A stretch of 25,103 nt of DNA, taken from positions 1 to 25,103 of the forward strand of contig CAJUOD010000036.1 in the NCBI GenBank assembly GCA_910587875.1. The letters are read 5' to 3'. The notes under the pieces are model-generated. The model was not told the origin of the DNA. It made no database searches and saw only the letters and a list, made by a program, of their open reading frames with translations. The DNA comes from an uncultured Oscillibacter sp. (GTDB lineage: Bacteria; Bacillota; Clostridia; Oscillospirales; Oscillospiraceae). Below, in pieces: positions 1 through 6,977 of the stretch. The number at the start of each line of letters is the position of its first letter. Position 1 is the first letter of the stretch. The position numbers were made by a program, and so were the translations under genes.

Positions 1-21
1 CTGGGTCTCTTCGGCGCCTGA
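1..21 (+). CDS. secE: Preprotein translocase subunit SecE, C-terminal tail (partial)
   Basis: Only the last six codons (LGLFGA) and a TGA stop at 19-21 lie in the window. The hydrophobic ending and the position directly before nusG fit secE, which precedes nusG in most bacteria. SecE is the small membrane subunit of the SecYEG protein-export channel. The identity rests on position, since six residues cannot prove it. Confidence 0.5.
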   Translation: MGLFGA

Positions 22-37
22 GGACGGCAAGAGTACG

Positions 38-562
38 ATGGCTGACAACGCGAAATGGTATGTCGTCCATACCTATTCCGGCTATGAGAACGCCGTCAAG
101 GCCACGATCGAAAAGTTCGTGACTCACCGGAAGATGGAGGACATGATCCTGGATATCCAGATCCCCCTGGAGAAGGTCACCGAGGTCACCGAGGCCGGTG
201 CGGTAAAAGAGGTGGAGCGGAAGATCTTCCCCGGCTACGTCCTCATCAAGATGATCATGACCGACGATACCTGGCACCTGGTGCGGAATGTCCGGGGCGT
301 CACCGGCTTCGTGGGCACCGCCAACAAGGCCATCCCCCTGACGGAGGAGGAGGTCCTGGCCATGGGCATGGAGAAGCACGAGATCGTCGTCAAGTACAGC
401 CTGGGCGACCACGTGCGGATCATGGACGGCCCGCTGGCCAGCTTCACCGGCGTGGTGGAGGAGATCGAGCCGGAGAAAAACCGGGTCAGCGTCATGGTTT
501 CCATGTTTGGCCGGGAAACCCCGGTGGACCTGGAACTGGATCAGGTCGAGGTTTTGAACTGA
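38..562 (+). CDS. nusG: Transcription termination/antitermination protein NusG
   Basis: NusG binds RNA polymerase and modulates pausing, Rho-dependent termination and transcription-translation coupling. The 174-residue product has the usual bacterial length. The N-terminal NGN domain opens with KWYVVHTYSGYENAV (about residues 6-20) and includes the KIFPGYVLIKM segment near residue 62-72. A C-terminal KOW domain starts at about residue 122 (LGDHVRIMDGPLASFTG) and runs to the end. ATG at 38 is the natural start, just after the secE stop. It is followed 82 bases later by rplK, the classical secE-nusG-rplK-rplA order. Confidence 0.97.
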   Translation: MADNAKWYVVHTYSGYENAVKATIEKFVTHRKMEDMILDIQIPLEKVTEVTEAGAVKEVERKIFPGYVLIKMIMTDDTWHLVRNVRGVTGFVGTANKAIPLTEEEVLAMGMEKHEIVVKYSLGDHVRIMDGPLASFTGVVEEIEPEKNRVSVMVSMFGRETPVDLELDQVEVLN

Positions 563-565
563 GCC

Positions 566-617
566 GCGCGATTGCGCGCAGGTGGGAGGGACGTGAGGAA
601 CCGTCCCGCCGAACCAC
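566..617 (+). promoter_or_regulatory. Putative L1-binding leader element before rplK
   Basis: A small hairpin (GCGCG 566-570, CGCGC 575-579) is followed by GTGGGAGG at 582-589. GTGG (582-585) can pair with CCAC (614-617), enclosing an asymmetric internal loop and the inner stem GGGACG (588-593) / CGTCCC (602-607). The GGTGGGAGG...ACCAC arrangement resembles the L1-binding stalk of 23S rRNA as I recall it (GGUGGGAGG...ACCACC in E. coli). L1 is known to repress the L11-L1 operon by binding its mRNA, so autogenous control is the likely role. The structure is seen by eye; the function is inferred. Confidence 0.6.
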
Positions 618-644
618 ATTTTAAATCGTAGGAGGTGCCGCTCC

Positions 645-1070
645 ATGGCACAGAAGATCACTGGTTATGTAAAGCTGCAGATCCCCGCGGGCAAGGCGAC
701 GCCCGCTCCCCCCGTCGGCCCCGCTCTGGGCCAGCACGGCGTGAACATCGCCGCCTTTACCAAAGAATTCAACGAGCGCACGAAAAACGACGCGGGAATG
801 ATCATCCCCGTCGTCATCACCGTGTACGCGGACCGCTCCTTCTCCTTCATCACCAAGACGCCTCCGGCGGCTGTGCTGATCAAAAAGGAGTGCAACATCG
901 AATCCGGCTCCGGCGTGCCCAACAAAACCAAGGTGGCCACCATCTCCAAGGCCAGCATCCAGAAAATCGCTGAGATTAAGATGCGGGACCTGAACGCCGC
1001 CAACCTGGAGTCCGCCATGAGCATGATCGCCGGGACCTGCCGGTCCATGGGCGTTATCGTCGGCGACTGA
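645..1070 (+). CDS. rplK: 50S ribosomal protein L11
   Basis: L11 binds the GTPase-associated region of 23S rRNA and helps elongation and release factors and the stringent response. The 141-residue length is exactly typical. The N-terminal domain carries the conserved KITGYVKLQIPAGKATPAPPVGPALGQHGVN region (about residues 4-34), with the proline-rich PAPPVGPALG signature. The C-terminal RNA-binding domain covers roughly residues 70-141. AGGAGG at 630-635 supports the ATG at 645. It lies between nusG and rplA, and both flanking gaps carry L1-stalk-like elements, which suggests feedback control by the L1 product. Confidence 0.98.
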   Translation: MAQKITGYVKLQIPAGKATPAPPVGPALGQHGVNIAAFTKEFNERTKNDAGMIIPVVITVYADRSFSFITKTPPAAVLIKKECNIESGSGVPNKTKVATISKASIQKIAEIKMRDLNAANLESAMSMIAGTCRSMGVIVGD

Positions 1071-1084
1071 CCAACATAACAGCA

Positions 1085-1138
1085 GAGCGGCCGGATCGCC
1101 GCTCCATACAGTGGGAGGATTCCGTTCCGAAGAACCAC
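1085..1138 (+). promoter_or_regulatory. Second putative L1-binding element before rplA
   Basis: This repeats the architecture of the element before rplK. A hairpin GAGCGGC (1085-1091) / GCCGCTC (1098-1104) is followed by GTGGGAGG (1111-1118) and ACCAC (1134-1138). GTGG 1111-1114 can pair with CCAC 1135-1138 around a short inner stem. The ribosome binding site and GTG start of rplA follow within 20 bases, so a bound protein could affect rplA initiation. The copy makes a chance match less likely. Function as an L1 site is inference. Confidence 0.55.
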
Positions 1139-1156
1139 TATGAGGAGGAAGTAACA

Positions 1157-1849
1157 GTGTTTAGAGGCAAAAAATATCAGGACAGCGCCAAGCAGATTGA
1201 TAAGAATACCCAGTATGAGCCCGCCGAGGGCCTGGCGCTGGTCTGCAAAACCGCTACCGCCAAGTTCGACGAGACCGTCGAGCTCCATGTAAAGCTGGGC
1301 GTGGACTCCCGGCACGCCGACCAGCAGGTCCGCGGCGCCATCGTCCTGCCCCACGGCACCGGCAAGACTGTCCGGGTGCTGGTCTTCGCCAAGGGTGACA
1401 AGGCCGAGGCCGCCAAGGCCGCCGGCGCGGACTTCGTGGGCGAGATGGATCTGGTGGAAAAGATCCAGAAGGAAAACTGGTTTGACTTCGACGTGGTCGT
1501 CGCCAGCCCCGACATGATGGGCGTGGTGGGCCGCCTCGGTAAGGTCCTGGGCCCCAAGGGCCTGATGCCCTCTCCCAAGGCGGGCACCGTGACCCCCGAC
1601 GTTGCCAAGGCCGTGCAGGAAGTCAAGGCCGGTAAAATCGAGTACCGCCTGGACAAGACCAACATCATCCACTGCCCCATCGGCAAGGTCTCCTTCGGCC
1701 CCGAAAAGCTGACGGAGAACTACAACACCCTGATGGGCGCCATTGTGAAGGCGAAGCCCGCCGCGGCCAAGGGCCAGTATATCCGCAGCTGCGTCGCCGC
1801 CGCCACTATGGGGCCGGGCGTGCGGATGAATACCGCGAAATTGGTCTGA
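1157..1849 (+). CDS. rplA: 50S ribosomal protein L1
   Basis: L1 forms the mobile stalk at the ribosomal E site and binds its own mRNA as a repressor. The product has 230 residues, the usual length. The family signature MGVVGRLGKVLGPKGLMPSP lies at about residues 121-140. The start is GTG at 1157, supported by GAGGAGG just upstream (about 1142-1148). In many bacteria rplJ and rplL follow; here the next gene is hprK, after a 358-base gap full of palindromes and a terminator. Confidence 0.98.
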   Translation: MFRGKKYQDSAKQIDKNTQYEPAEGLALVCKTATAKFDETVELHVKLGVDSRHADQQVRGAIVLPHGTGKTVRVLVFAKGDKAEAAKAAGADFVGEMDLVEKIQKENWFDFDVVVASPDMMGVVGRLGKVLGPKGLMPSPKAGTVTPDVAKAVQEVKAGKIEYRLDKTNIIHCPIGKVSFGPEKLTENYNTLMGAIVKAKPAAAKGQYIRSCVAAATMGPGVRMNTAKLV

Positions 1850-1854
1850 CGACC

Positions 1855-1976
1855 TTAAAGGGGGGACGCAAGTCCCCCCTTTAGATTCCCCCTCACCAGT
1901 GACGTCGGTCACTGGTGTGTGCGCCCAAGGCGCACGAGTATCGGTATTTTCGCGACGCGCATGTCGTCGCGAAAAT
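1855..1976 (+). repeat. Cluster of four consecutive perfect palindromes
   Basis: Four unrelated perfect inverted repeats lie almost end to end. AAAGGGGGGAC 1857-1867 pairs with 1872-1882 around a GCAA loop. CACCAGTGAC 1894-1903 pairs with 1908-1917. GTGCGCC 1919-1925 pairs with 1929-1935. ATTTTCGCGACG 1946-1957 pairs with 1965-1976. The first hairpin could act as a terminator or 3'-end stabiliser for the nusG-rplK-rplA mRNA. The whole set looks more like a REP-like or non-autonomous repeat element, or a structured RNA. No coding content is visible, and 1977-2037 shows nothing recognisable. Confidence 0.6.
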
Positions 1977-2037
1977 GATTTAAATTGTTTTACGCCGGGG
2001 GCGGAAAAAGAGACGAATCTCATACAGAAATTTTTGC

Positions 2038-2079
2038 CTCAAATATCATGGCGCTGGGCTGTGATATTTGAGTTTTTTT
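2038..2079 (+). terminator. Intrinsic terminator upstream of hprK
   Basis: The stem CTCAAATATCA (2038-2048) pairs perfectly with TGATATTTGAG (2062-2072) around a 13-base loop, followed by seven Ts (2073-2079). The stem is AT-rich but long, and the T run is clear. It ends transcription arriving from rplA and insulates hprK, whose promoter begins 36 bases further on. Confidence 0.8.
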
Positions 2080-2114
2080 GCGGGGGTTCTTGGGAATCTT
2101 CTGGTGGGAAAGTG

Positions 2115-2143
2115 TTGCGGAATCGGGAGACTTCATATATAAT
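2115..2143 (+). promoter_or_regulatory. SigmaA-type promoter for hprK
   Basis: TTGCGG (2115-2120) and TATAAT (2138-2143) are separated by 17 bases. The -10 box is a perfect consensus and the -35 matches in its TTG half. The predicted RNA start near 2150 gives a leader of about 58 bases. Its position directly after the terminator supports a new transcription unit starting with hprK. Confidence 0.7.
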
Positions 2144-2207
2144 GAGAGCGGACGTGTCTTGGACGCGAAAACCAAGGAAGCCCTTGGCCGGGAAAAGGAG
2201 AAACGCC

Positions 2208-3137
2208 ATGCGTGAAAACGGTTTGAAAGTGAAGGATTTCGTATCCCTTTTTAATTTGGAGGTTTTGAACCGGGGCAGCGACTTCGACAGCGCCCTGCTG
2301 ACCGTGCCGGATTTGAACCGGCCCGGACTCCAGTTCCATAGCTTTTATGACTACTTTGACCCCTGCCGCTTACAGGTCATCGGCAAGGCGGAGGTGACCT
2401 ACCTTCGGGGGCTCTCCGACGCCCAGCGCCGCAAGTGCTTCGACGACCTGTTCCTCTATGACATCCCCGCCCTGGTCATCGCCCGGAGCCTGGATTGCTT
2501 CCCGGAGTGTATCGAGAGCGCGGTGGAGCATCAGAAGACTCTGCTGCGGACCAACGAGGTGACGGTGGCCTTCACCAGCCGGACCATTGAGTACCTGAAC
2601 CGGGTGCTGGCTCCCTGCGTTACCCGCCACGGCGTGCTGCTGGACATCTACGGCGAGGGCGTCATGATCACCGGCGACTCCGGCGTGGGCAAAAGTGAGG
2701 CGGCCATTGAGCTCATCATGCGGGGCCACCGGCTGGTGGCCGACGACGCGGTGGAGCTCCGGCGGGTCTCCGGCCGCCTGATGGGCTCCGCCCCGGAGGT
2801 CATCCGCAATTATATCGAGCTGCGGGGCATCGGTGTCATCAACGTGCAGCAGCTCTTCGGCGTCCGGGCCGTGAAAAACGAGGTCCAGCTGGACCTGGTG
2901 GTAAACTTCGAGCCCTGGGACAGTGAGAAATTTTACGACCGCCTGGGCATCGAGGACCATTTCATCGACATCCTGGATATCCAGGTCCCGACGCTCACTA
3001 TCCCGGTGCGCCCGGGGCGGAACCTGGCCAGCATCGTGGAGGTGGCGGCTATGAACAACCGGCACCGGAAGCTGGGCTACAACGCCGCCCAGGAGCTGGC
3101 CCAGAAGGTGGACGCCCGGGCGGATGGAAAGCTGTAA
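2208..3137 (+). CDS. hprK: HPr kinase/phosphorylase
   Basis: HprK phosphorylates and dephosphorylates HPr at its regulatory serine, controlling CcpA-dependent carbon catabolite repression in Firmicutes. From ATG 2208 the product has 309 residues, the usual size. The Walker A motif GDSGVGKS is at residues 156-163, preceded by RHGVLLDIYGEG (conserved His region) and followed by IELRGIGVINV, the HprK signature. GGAAAAGGAG at 2191-2200 supports this start. The frame stays open back to 1899, but that stretch runs through the terminator and promoter and is not coding. It is followed 12 bases later by a ROK kinase gene; no HPr gene is in the window. Confidence 0.95.
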   Translation: MRENGLKVKDFVSLFNLEVLNRGSDFDSALLTVPDLNRPGLQFHSFYDYFDPCRLQVIGKAEVTYLRGLSDAQRRKCFDDLFLYDIPALVIARSLDCFPECIESAVEHQKTLLRTNEVTVAFTSRTIEYLNRVLAPCVTRHGVLLDIYGEGVMITGDSGVGKSEAAIELIMRGHRLVADDAVELRRVSGRLMGSAPEVIRNYIELRGIGVINVQQLFGVRAVKNEVQLDLVVNFEPWDSEKFYDRLGIEDHFIDILDIQVPTLTIPVRPGRNLASIVEVAAMNNRHRKLGYNAAQELAQKVDARADGKL

Positions 3138-3149
3138 GGAGGTAAAACT

Positions 3150-4064
3150 ATGTATATCGGCATCGACGTGGGCGGAACGAACCTGAAGGCCGGCCTGGTG
3201 GACGAGGCGGGCAACATTGTGAAGGTAGAACGGATCCCCCTGGATTTCCAGGGCCCGGAGAAGTTCGCGGAGACTTTAGCAGAGCTGTCCAAAAAGGTCC
3301 TGGAGGAAAAAGTCCGCTGGGTGGGCGTGGGCCTGCCCGGGGCGGTGGACGGGGGCGATGTGCTCTTCACCACCAACATTCCCATGGAGAATATCCCTCT
3401 TGAGCAGCTGTTCCGCCGGCATTTAGACCTGCCCCTGCTGCTGGGCAACGACGCGGACTGCGCCGCCGTGGGCGAGTTCTTCGGCGGAGCGGGGAAGGGG
3501 ACCCGGGACTTCGCTGTGGTGACCCTGGGCACCGGCGTGGGCGCGGGCATCATCGTGGACGGGAAGCTCCGGGGCGGCCTGGCCTCCAGCGAGGCGGGCC
3601 ACATGGTCATCGTCCAGGACGGGGAGCTGTGCAACTGCGGCCGCCGGGGCTGCTGGGAGCGCTACGCCTCCGCCACCGGCTTGATCCAGCAGACGAAGCG
3701 GGCCATGGAGGCCCACCCGGAGAGCCTGCTCCATGAAATCGCCGCCGGAAACGGCGTGGAGGGCCGGACGGCCTTCCAGGCGGCGGAGGCGGGGGACGAA
3801 ACCGCTCTGGAGGTCTGCCGGAACTATGTGAACTACCTGGCCAGCGGCCTGGCCAACCTCATCAACATGCTGCGCCCCGAAACCGTGGCCATCGGCGGCG
3901 GCGTGGCGGCGGCGCCGGAGCGGCTGCTGCTGGAGCCCCTGCGGGAGGCGGTGGCAAAGGAGAACTTTTCCCGACACGGGGGCCGGGTCACGAACATTCT
4001 CCCGGCGGAGCTGGGAAACGACGCGGGCATCATCGGAGCGGCCATGCTGGGCCGGGTGATGTGA
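3150..4064 (+). CDS. ROK family sugar kinase, probable glucokinase
   Basis: ROK proteins phosphorylate sugars, most often glucose, with ATP. This 304-residue protein lacks the N-terminal helix-turn-helix of ROK repressors, so it is an enzyme. The ATP-binding GIDVGGTNLKAGLV is at residues 4-17. The catalytic Asp is D101 in GNDAD, followed by VTLGTGVGAGI. The zinc-binding ROK signature CNCGRRGCWERYAS is at about residues 162-175. AAGGAGG (3136-3142) overlaps the hprK stop, so the two genes are probably co-transcribed and translationally linked. A glucokinase next to hprK fits a carbon-control operon. The exact sugar (glucose, N-acetylmannosamine or other) cannot be read from sequence. Confidence 0.9.
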   Translation: MYIGIDVGGTNLKAGLVDEAGNIVKVERIPLDFQGPEKFAETLAELSKKVLEEKVRWVGVGLPGAVDGGDVLFTTNIPMENIPLEQLFRRHLDLPLLLGNDADCAAVGEFFGGAGKGTRDFAVVTLGTGVGAGIIVDGKLRGGLASSEAGHMVIVQDGELCNCGRRGCWERYASATGLIQQTKRAMEAHPESLLHEIAAGNGVEGRTAFQAAEAGDETALEVCRNYVNYLASGLANLINMLRPETVAIGGGVAAAPERLLLEPLREAVAKENFSRHGGRVTNILPAELGNDAGIIGAAMLGRVM

Positions 4065-4091
4065 GCATTTTGAGCAGAAGGAGGCCCTTGC

Positions 4092-5009
4092 ATGGACTGG
4101 GCGGCGCAGCTTGACAAGCGGATAACGGACTACCTGCCGGATTTGAGGGTGCTGAAGGAGGAGCCGATGGCAAGGCACACCTCTTTCCGGGTAGGGGGGC
4201 CCGCGAAACGGATGGCCTTCCCGGAGACGGGGGAGCAGCTGGTGCTGCTGCTGTCCATGGCCCGGGAGTGCGGGGCCCGGCCCCTGGTCATCGGCAACGG
4301 CACGAATCTGCTGGCCCCGGACGGGGGGCTGGACCGGCTGGTGATTGAGACCTCGGGCCTCTGCCGCCTGGAACTGGGGGAGGAGCCGGGCTCCATTGCC
4401 GCCGGGTGCGGCGTCCCCCTGGCCCGGCTGGCGGACTTCGCTTGTAAGCAGGGGCTGACGGGGCTGGAATTTGCCCACGGCATCCCGGGGACCGTGGGCG
4501 GCGGCGTGTGCATGAACGCCGGGGCCTACGGCGGGGAGCTGAAGCAGGTGGTCACCGGCGTGTCGGCGCTGTTCCCGGAGGAGGGCGTGAAATTCCTCAC
4601 CGGGGAGGAACTGGCCTTCGGCTACCGCCGGAGCTTCCTGACGGAATGGCCGGAGGCGGTGGTGCTGGACGCGGCGTTCCGGCTGACAGCCGGAGACCCG
4701 GAGGAGATCCGGGAGACACAGCGTTCCCTCATGGCCCGCCGGAAGGCCAGCCAGCCCCTGGAATGGCCCAGCGCGGGCAGCACCTTCAAGCGGCCGGAGG
4801 GGCACTTTGCCGGGACCCTCATCGACCAGTGCGGCCTGAAGGGCCGGACGGTGGGCGGGGCCCAGGTTTCAGAAAAGCACGCGGGATTCATCATCAACCG
4901 GGGCGGGGCCACCTGCGCCGATATCAAGGAGCTGATCCGGCAGGTGCAGGAGGCCGTTTATGAAAAGACCGGCGTCCGGCTGGAGCCGGAGGTCAAGTTT
5001 GTGGAGTGA
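4092..5009 (+). CDS. murB: UDP-N-acetylenolpyruvoylglucosamine reductase MurB
   Basis: MurB is the FAD enzyme that reduces UDP-GlcNAc-enolpyruvate to UDP-MurNAc with NADPH, the second committed step of peptidoglycan synthesis. The product has 305 residues, as in Gram-positive type II MurB. Visible motifs are the FAD-binding GNGTNLLAPDGG (about residue 72-83), GIPGTVGGGVCMNAGAYGGE (about 134-153), YRRSFL (about 178-183), the catalytic SAGSTFKRP near 226-234, and the terminal EPEVKFV with its catalytic Glu. AAGGAGG upstream supports ATG 4092. The gene commonly sits with rapZ, yvcK and whiA in Clostridia. Confidence 0.96.
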   Translation: MDWAAQLDKRITDYLPDLRVLKEEPMARHTSFRVGGPAKRMAFPETGEQLVLLLSMARECGARPLVIGNGTNLLAPDGGLDRLVIETSGLCRLELGEEPGSIAAGCGVPLARLADFACKQGLTGLEFAHGIPGTVGGGVCMNAGAYGGELKQVVTGVSALFPEEGVKFLTGEELAFGYRRSFLTEWPEAVVLDAAFRLTAGDPEEIRETQRSLMARRKASQPLEWPSAGSTFKRPEGHFAGTLIDQCGLKGRTVGGAQVSEKHAGFIINRGGATCADIKELIRQVQEAVYEKTGVRLEPEVKFVE

Positions 5010-5024
5010 GGGGGAAGGCTTCCC

Positions 5025-5888
5025 ATGGAAATTCTGATCATCTCCGGCCTGTCCGGCGGGGGAAAGAGCAAGGCGGCGTCCTTTTTAGAGGACAGCGGCT
5101 TCTATATCGTGGACAACATGCCCGCCGCCATGATACTGAAATTCGCGGAATTCTGCGCCGGGGGCGGCGGGCGCTACGCCCGGGTGGCCCTGGTGTACGA
5201 CGTGCGGACGGCGGAGTCCTTCAATGAGCTCTTCGACGTGCTGGACAAACTGAAGGGCATGGAGGGCGTCTGCCGGATGCTGTTTTTGGAGGCGTCCCCA
5301 GGGGCCATCATCAAGCGCTATAAGGAGACCCGCCGCCGCCACCCCCTGGAGAAGGAGGCCGACTCTCTGGAGGAGGCCGTGGAGAAGGAGCGGGAGCTGA
5401 TGCTGCCGGTGAAGCAGCGGGCGGATTTCATCATCGACACCACCCGGCTCTCCACCGCCAAGCTGAGGAGCGAGCTGCTGCGCATCTTCAACGGCGAGGG
5501 GGAGCAGGCGGGCATGACGGTGAGCGTCACCTCCTTCGGCTTCAAGTACGGCCTCCCTCTGGAGGCCGACCTGGTGCTGGACGTGCGCTTCATGCCGAAC
5601 CCCTTCTACATCGAGGAGCTGCGCCACCAGACCGGCTTGGACAAGCCGGTTTCCGATTATGTGTTCAGCTTTCAGCAGACCCATGACTTCCTCCGCAAAG
5701 TGGAGGACCTGCTGGGCTTCACCCTGCCGCTGTACGCGGAGGAGGGGAAGACCGGCCTGGTCATCGCCGTGGGCTGCACCGGCGGGCACCACCGCTCCGT
5801 TGCCATCGCCCACGCGCTGACGGAGTTCATCCGCGGACAGGGCTATCAGGTGGCGGAGCACCACCGGGATATGGAGAGAGCCGTTTGA
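5025..5888 (+). CDS. rapZ: RNase adapter / nucleotide-binding protein RapZ (YvcJ family)
   Basis: RapZ-family P-loop proteins bind nucleotides; in E. coli RapZ senses glucosamine-6-phosphate and delivers GlmZ RNA to RNase E, while the Firmicute member YvcJ has a less clear role. The product has 287 residues, normal for the family. The Walker A motif GLSGGGKS is at residues 8-15, followed by YIVDNMP (about 28-34). The conserved C-terminal GCTGGHHRSVAIA lies near residues 251-263. It starts 15 bases after murB and is followed by yvcK 16 bases downstream. Since RapZ can monitor amino-sugar supply, the nearby murB and glmM genes are a sensible context. Confidence 0.95.
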   Translation: MEILIISGLSGGGKSKAASFLEDSGFYIVDNMPAAMILKFAEFCAGGGGRYARVALVYDVRTAESFNELFDVLDKLKGMEGVCRMLFLEASPGAIIKRYKETRRRHPLEKEADSLEEAVEKERELMLPVKQRADFIIDTTRLSTAKLRSELLRIFNGEGEQAGMTVSVTSFGFKYGLPLEADLVLDVRFMPNPFYIEELRHQTGLDKPVSDYVFSFQQTHDFLRKVEDLLGFTLPLYAEEGKTGLVIAVGCTGGHHRSVAIAHALTEFIRGQGYQVAEHHRDMERAV

Positions 5889-5904
5889 AAAGGAAAGGAG
5901 CCAT

Positions 5905-6933
5905 ATGGAATACCGACCTTACCGCGCGCCCCGGAAGCACGGTCCCCGCATCGCCGCCATCGGCGGGGGTCACGGGCTGTCCAACATGCTGCGGGGCCTG
6001 AAGGACTACACGGAAAACCTTTCCGCCATCGTCACGGTGGCGGACGACGGGGGCGGCTCCGGCGCCCTGCGCCAGGATCTGGGAATGCCCCCGCCGGGGG
6101 ACATCCGCAACTGCCTGGTGGCCCTGGCCAACACGGAGCCGCTGATGAAGCAGATGATGGACTACCGCTTCCAGGAGGGGACCCTGGCGGGGCAGAGCTT
6201 TGGAAACCTCTTCCTGGCGGCGCTGAACGGCATCTCTCCCAGTTTTGACTCGGCGGTCCGCCGGATGAGCGAGGTCTTGGCCATCACCGGGCGGGTGCTG
6301 CCCGTCACCACTGCCGATGTGCAGCTGGAGGCGGAGTTTGAGAACGGGGCCAGCGTCATCGGCGAGTCCAAGATTTTCCACTGCAAAAAGAAGGAGGACT
6401 GCCGGATCACTAAGGTGCGCCTCCTTCCGGAGCACCCCAAGGCCCTGCCGGAGGCCCTGGCCGCCATCCAGGAGGCGGACATGATCATCCTGGGGCCCGG
6501 GAGCCTCTACACCAGCATCATCCCGAACCTGCTGGTGGACGGCATTGTGGACGCCATCCGGGAATCCTCCGCCTTGAAAATCTACGTCTGCAACGTCATG
6601 ACCCAGGAGGGGGAGACGGAGGGCTACACCGCCTCGGACCACATTGCGGCACTGTTCAAGCACTCGGTACCGGGGCTGTTCCACCTGAGCCTGGTGAACT
6701 CCTCGCCCATTCCTCTGGATATTGCTGACCGCTATGCCCAGGAGGGGGCGGAGCTGCTGCGCTATGACGCGGATCGCTGCGCCGCCCTGGGGGTGGAGCT
6801 GGTCAGCCGCCCCATCGCCACAGTGCAGGACGGCTTTGTCCGGCACCATCCCGACAAGCTGGCCCAGGAATTGATCCTGCTCCACGCAGAGCGGAACGTC
6901 CGCATTGCCGGGGGGCGTTATCGAAAAGAGTAA
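5905..6933 (+). CDS. yvcK: YvcK/CofD-like gluconeogenesis factor
   Basis: YvcK proteins bind UDP-sugars and are needed for growth on gluconeogenic carbon sources and for normal cell wall and shape control in Bacillus and Listeria. The 342-residue product has the CofD-like Rossmann fold, opening with AAIGGGHGLSNMLRGLK (about residues 15-31) and VADDGGGSGALRQDLG (about 47-62), then PPPGDIRNCLVALA. Further conserved segments are ILGPGSLYTSIIPNLLV and VMTQEGETEGYTASDH. AAGGAGC lies upstream of ATG 5905. It sits between rapZ and whiA, the order conserved across Firmicutes and Actinobacteria. Confidence 0.95.
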   Translation: MEYRPYRAPRKHGPRIAAIGGGHGLSNMLRGLKDYTENLSAIVTVADDGGGSGALRQDLGMPPPGDIRNCLVALANTEPLMKQMMDYRFQEGTLAGQSFGNLFLAALNGISPSFDSAVRRMSEVLAITGRVLPVTTADVQLEAEFENGASVIGESKIFHCKKKEDCRITKVRLLPEHPKALPEALAAIQEADMIILGPGSLYTSIIPNLLVDGIVDAIRESSALKIYVCNVMTQEGETEGYTASDHIAALFKHSVPGLFHLSLVNSSPIPLDIADRYAQEGAELLRYDADRCAALGVELVSRPIATVQDGFVRHHPDKLAQELILLHAERNVRIAGGRYRKE

Positions 6934-6977
6934 TGGTATCTTCCTTTACATAAACTGCCGCGGAGGAGGTTTTGCCG

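Noticed and set aside
665..2023. Long minus-strand open frame opposite rplK and rplA
   Set aside because: It is antisense to two certain ribosomal protein genes, crosses the palindrome cluster, and has a low-complexity His/Gly/Leu composition typical of antisense frames in GC-rich DNA.
1899..2207. N-terminal extension of hprK by 103 codons
   Set aside because: The extension runs through a terminator and the hprK promoter. ATG 2208 has a ribosome binding site and gives the family length.
3423..4805. 460-codon minus-strand open frame opposite the ROK kinase and murB
   Set aside because: Antisense shadow of two well-recognised enzymes, with no domain and no ribosome binding site. The same holds for long minus frames at 2370-3065, 5827-6885, 8287-9258 and 10885-12168.
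6972..6977. TTG as start of whiA
   Set aside because: Only two bases separate it from the GGAGG sequence; GTG 6978 has normal spacing and gives the typical MSFS start.
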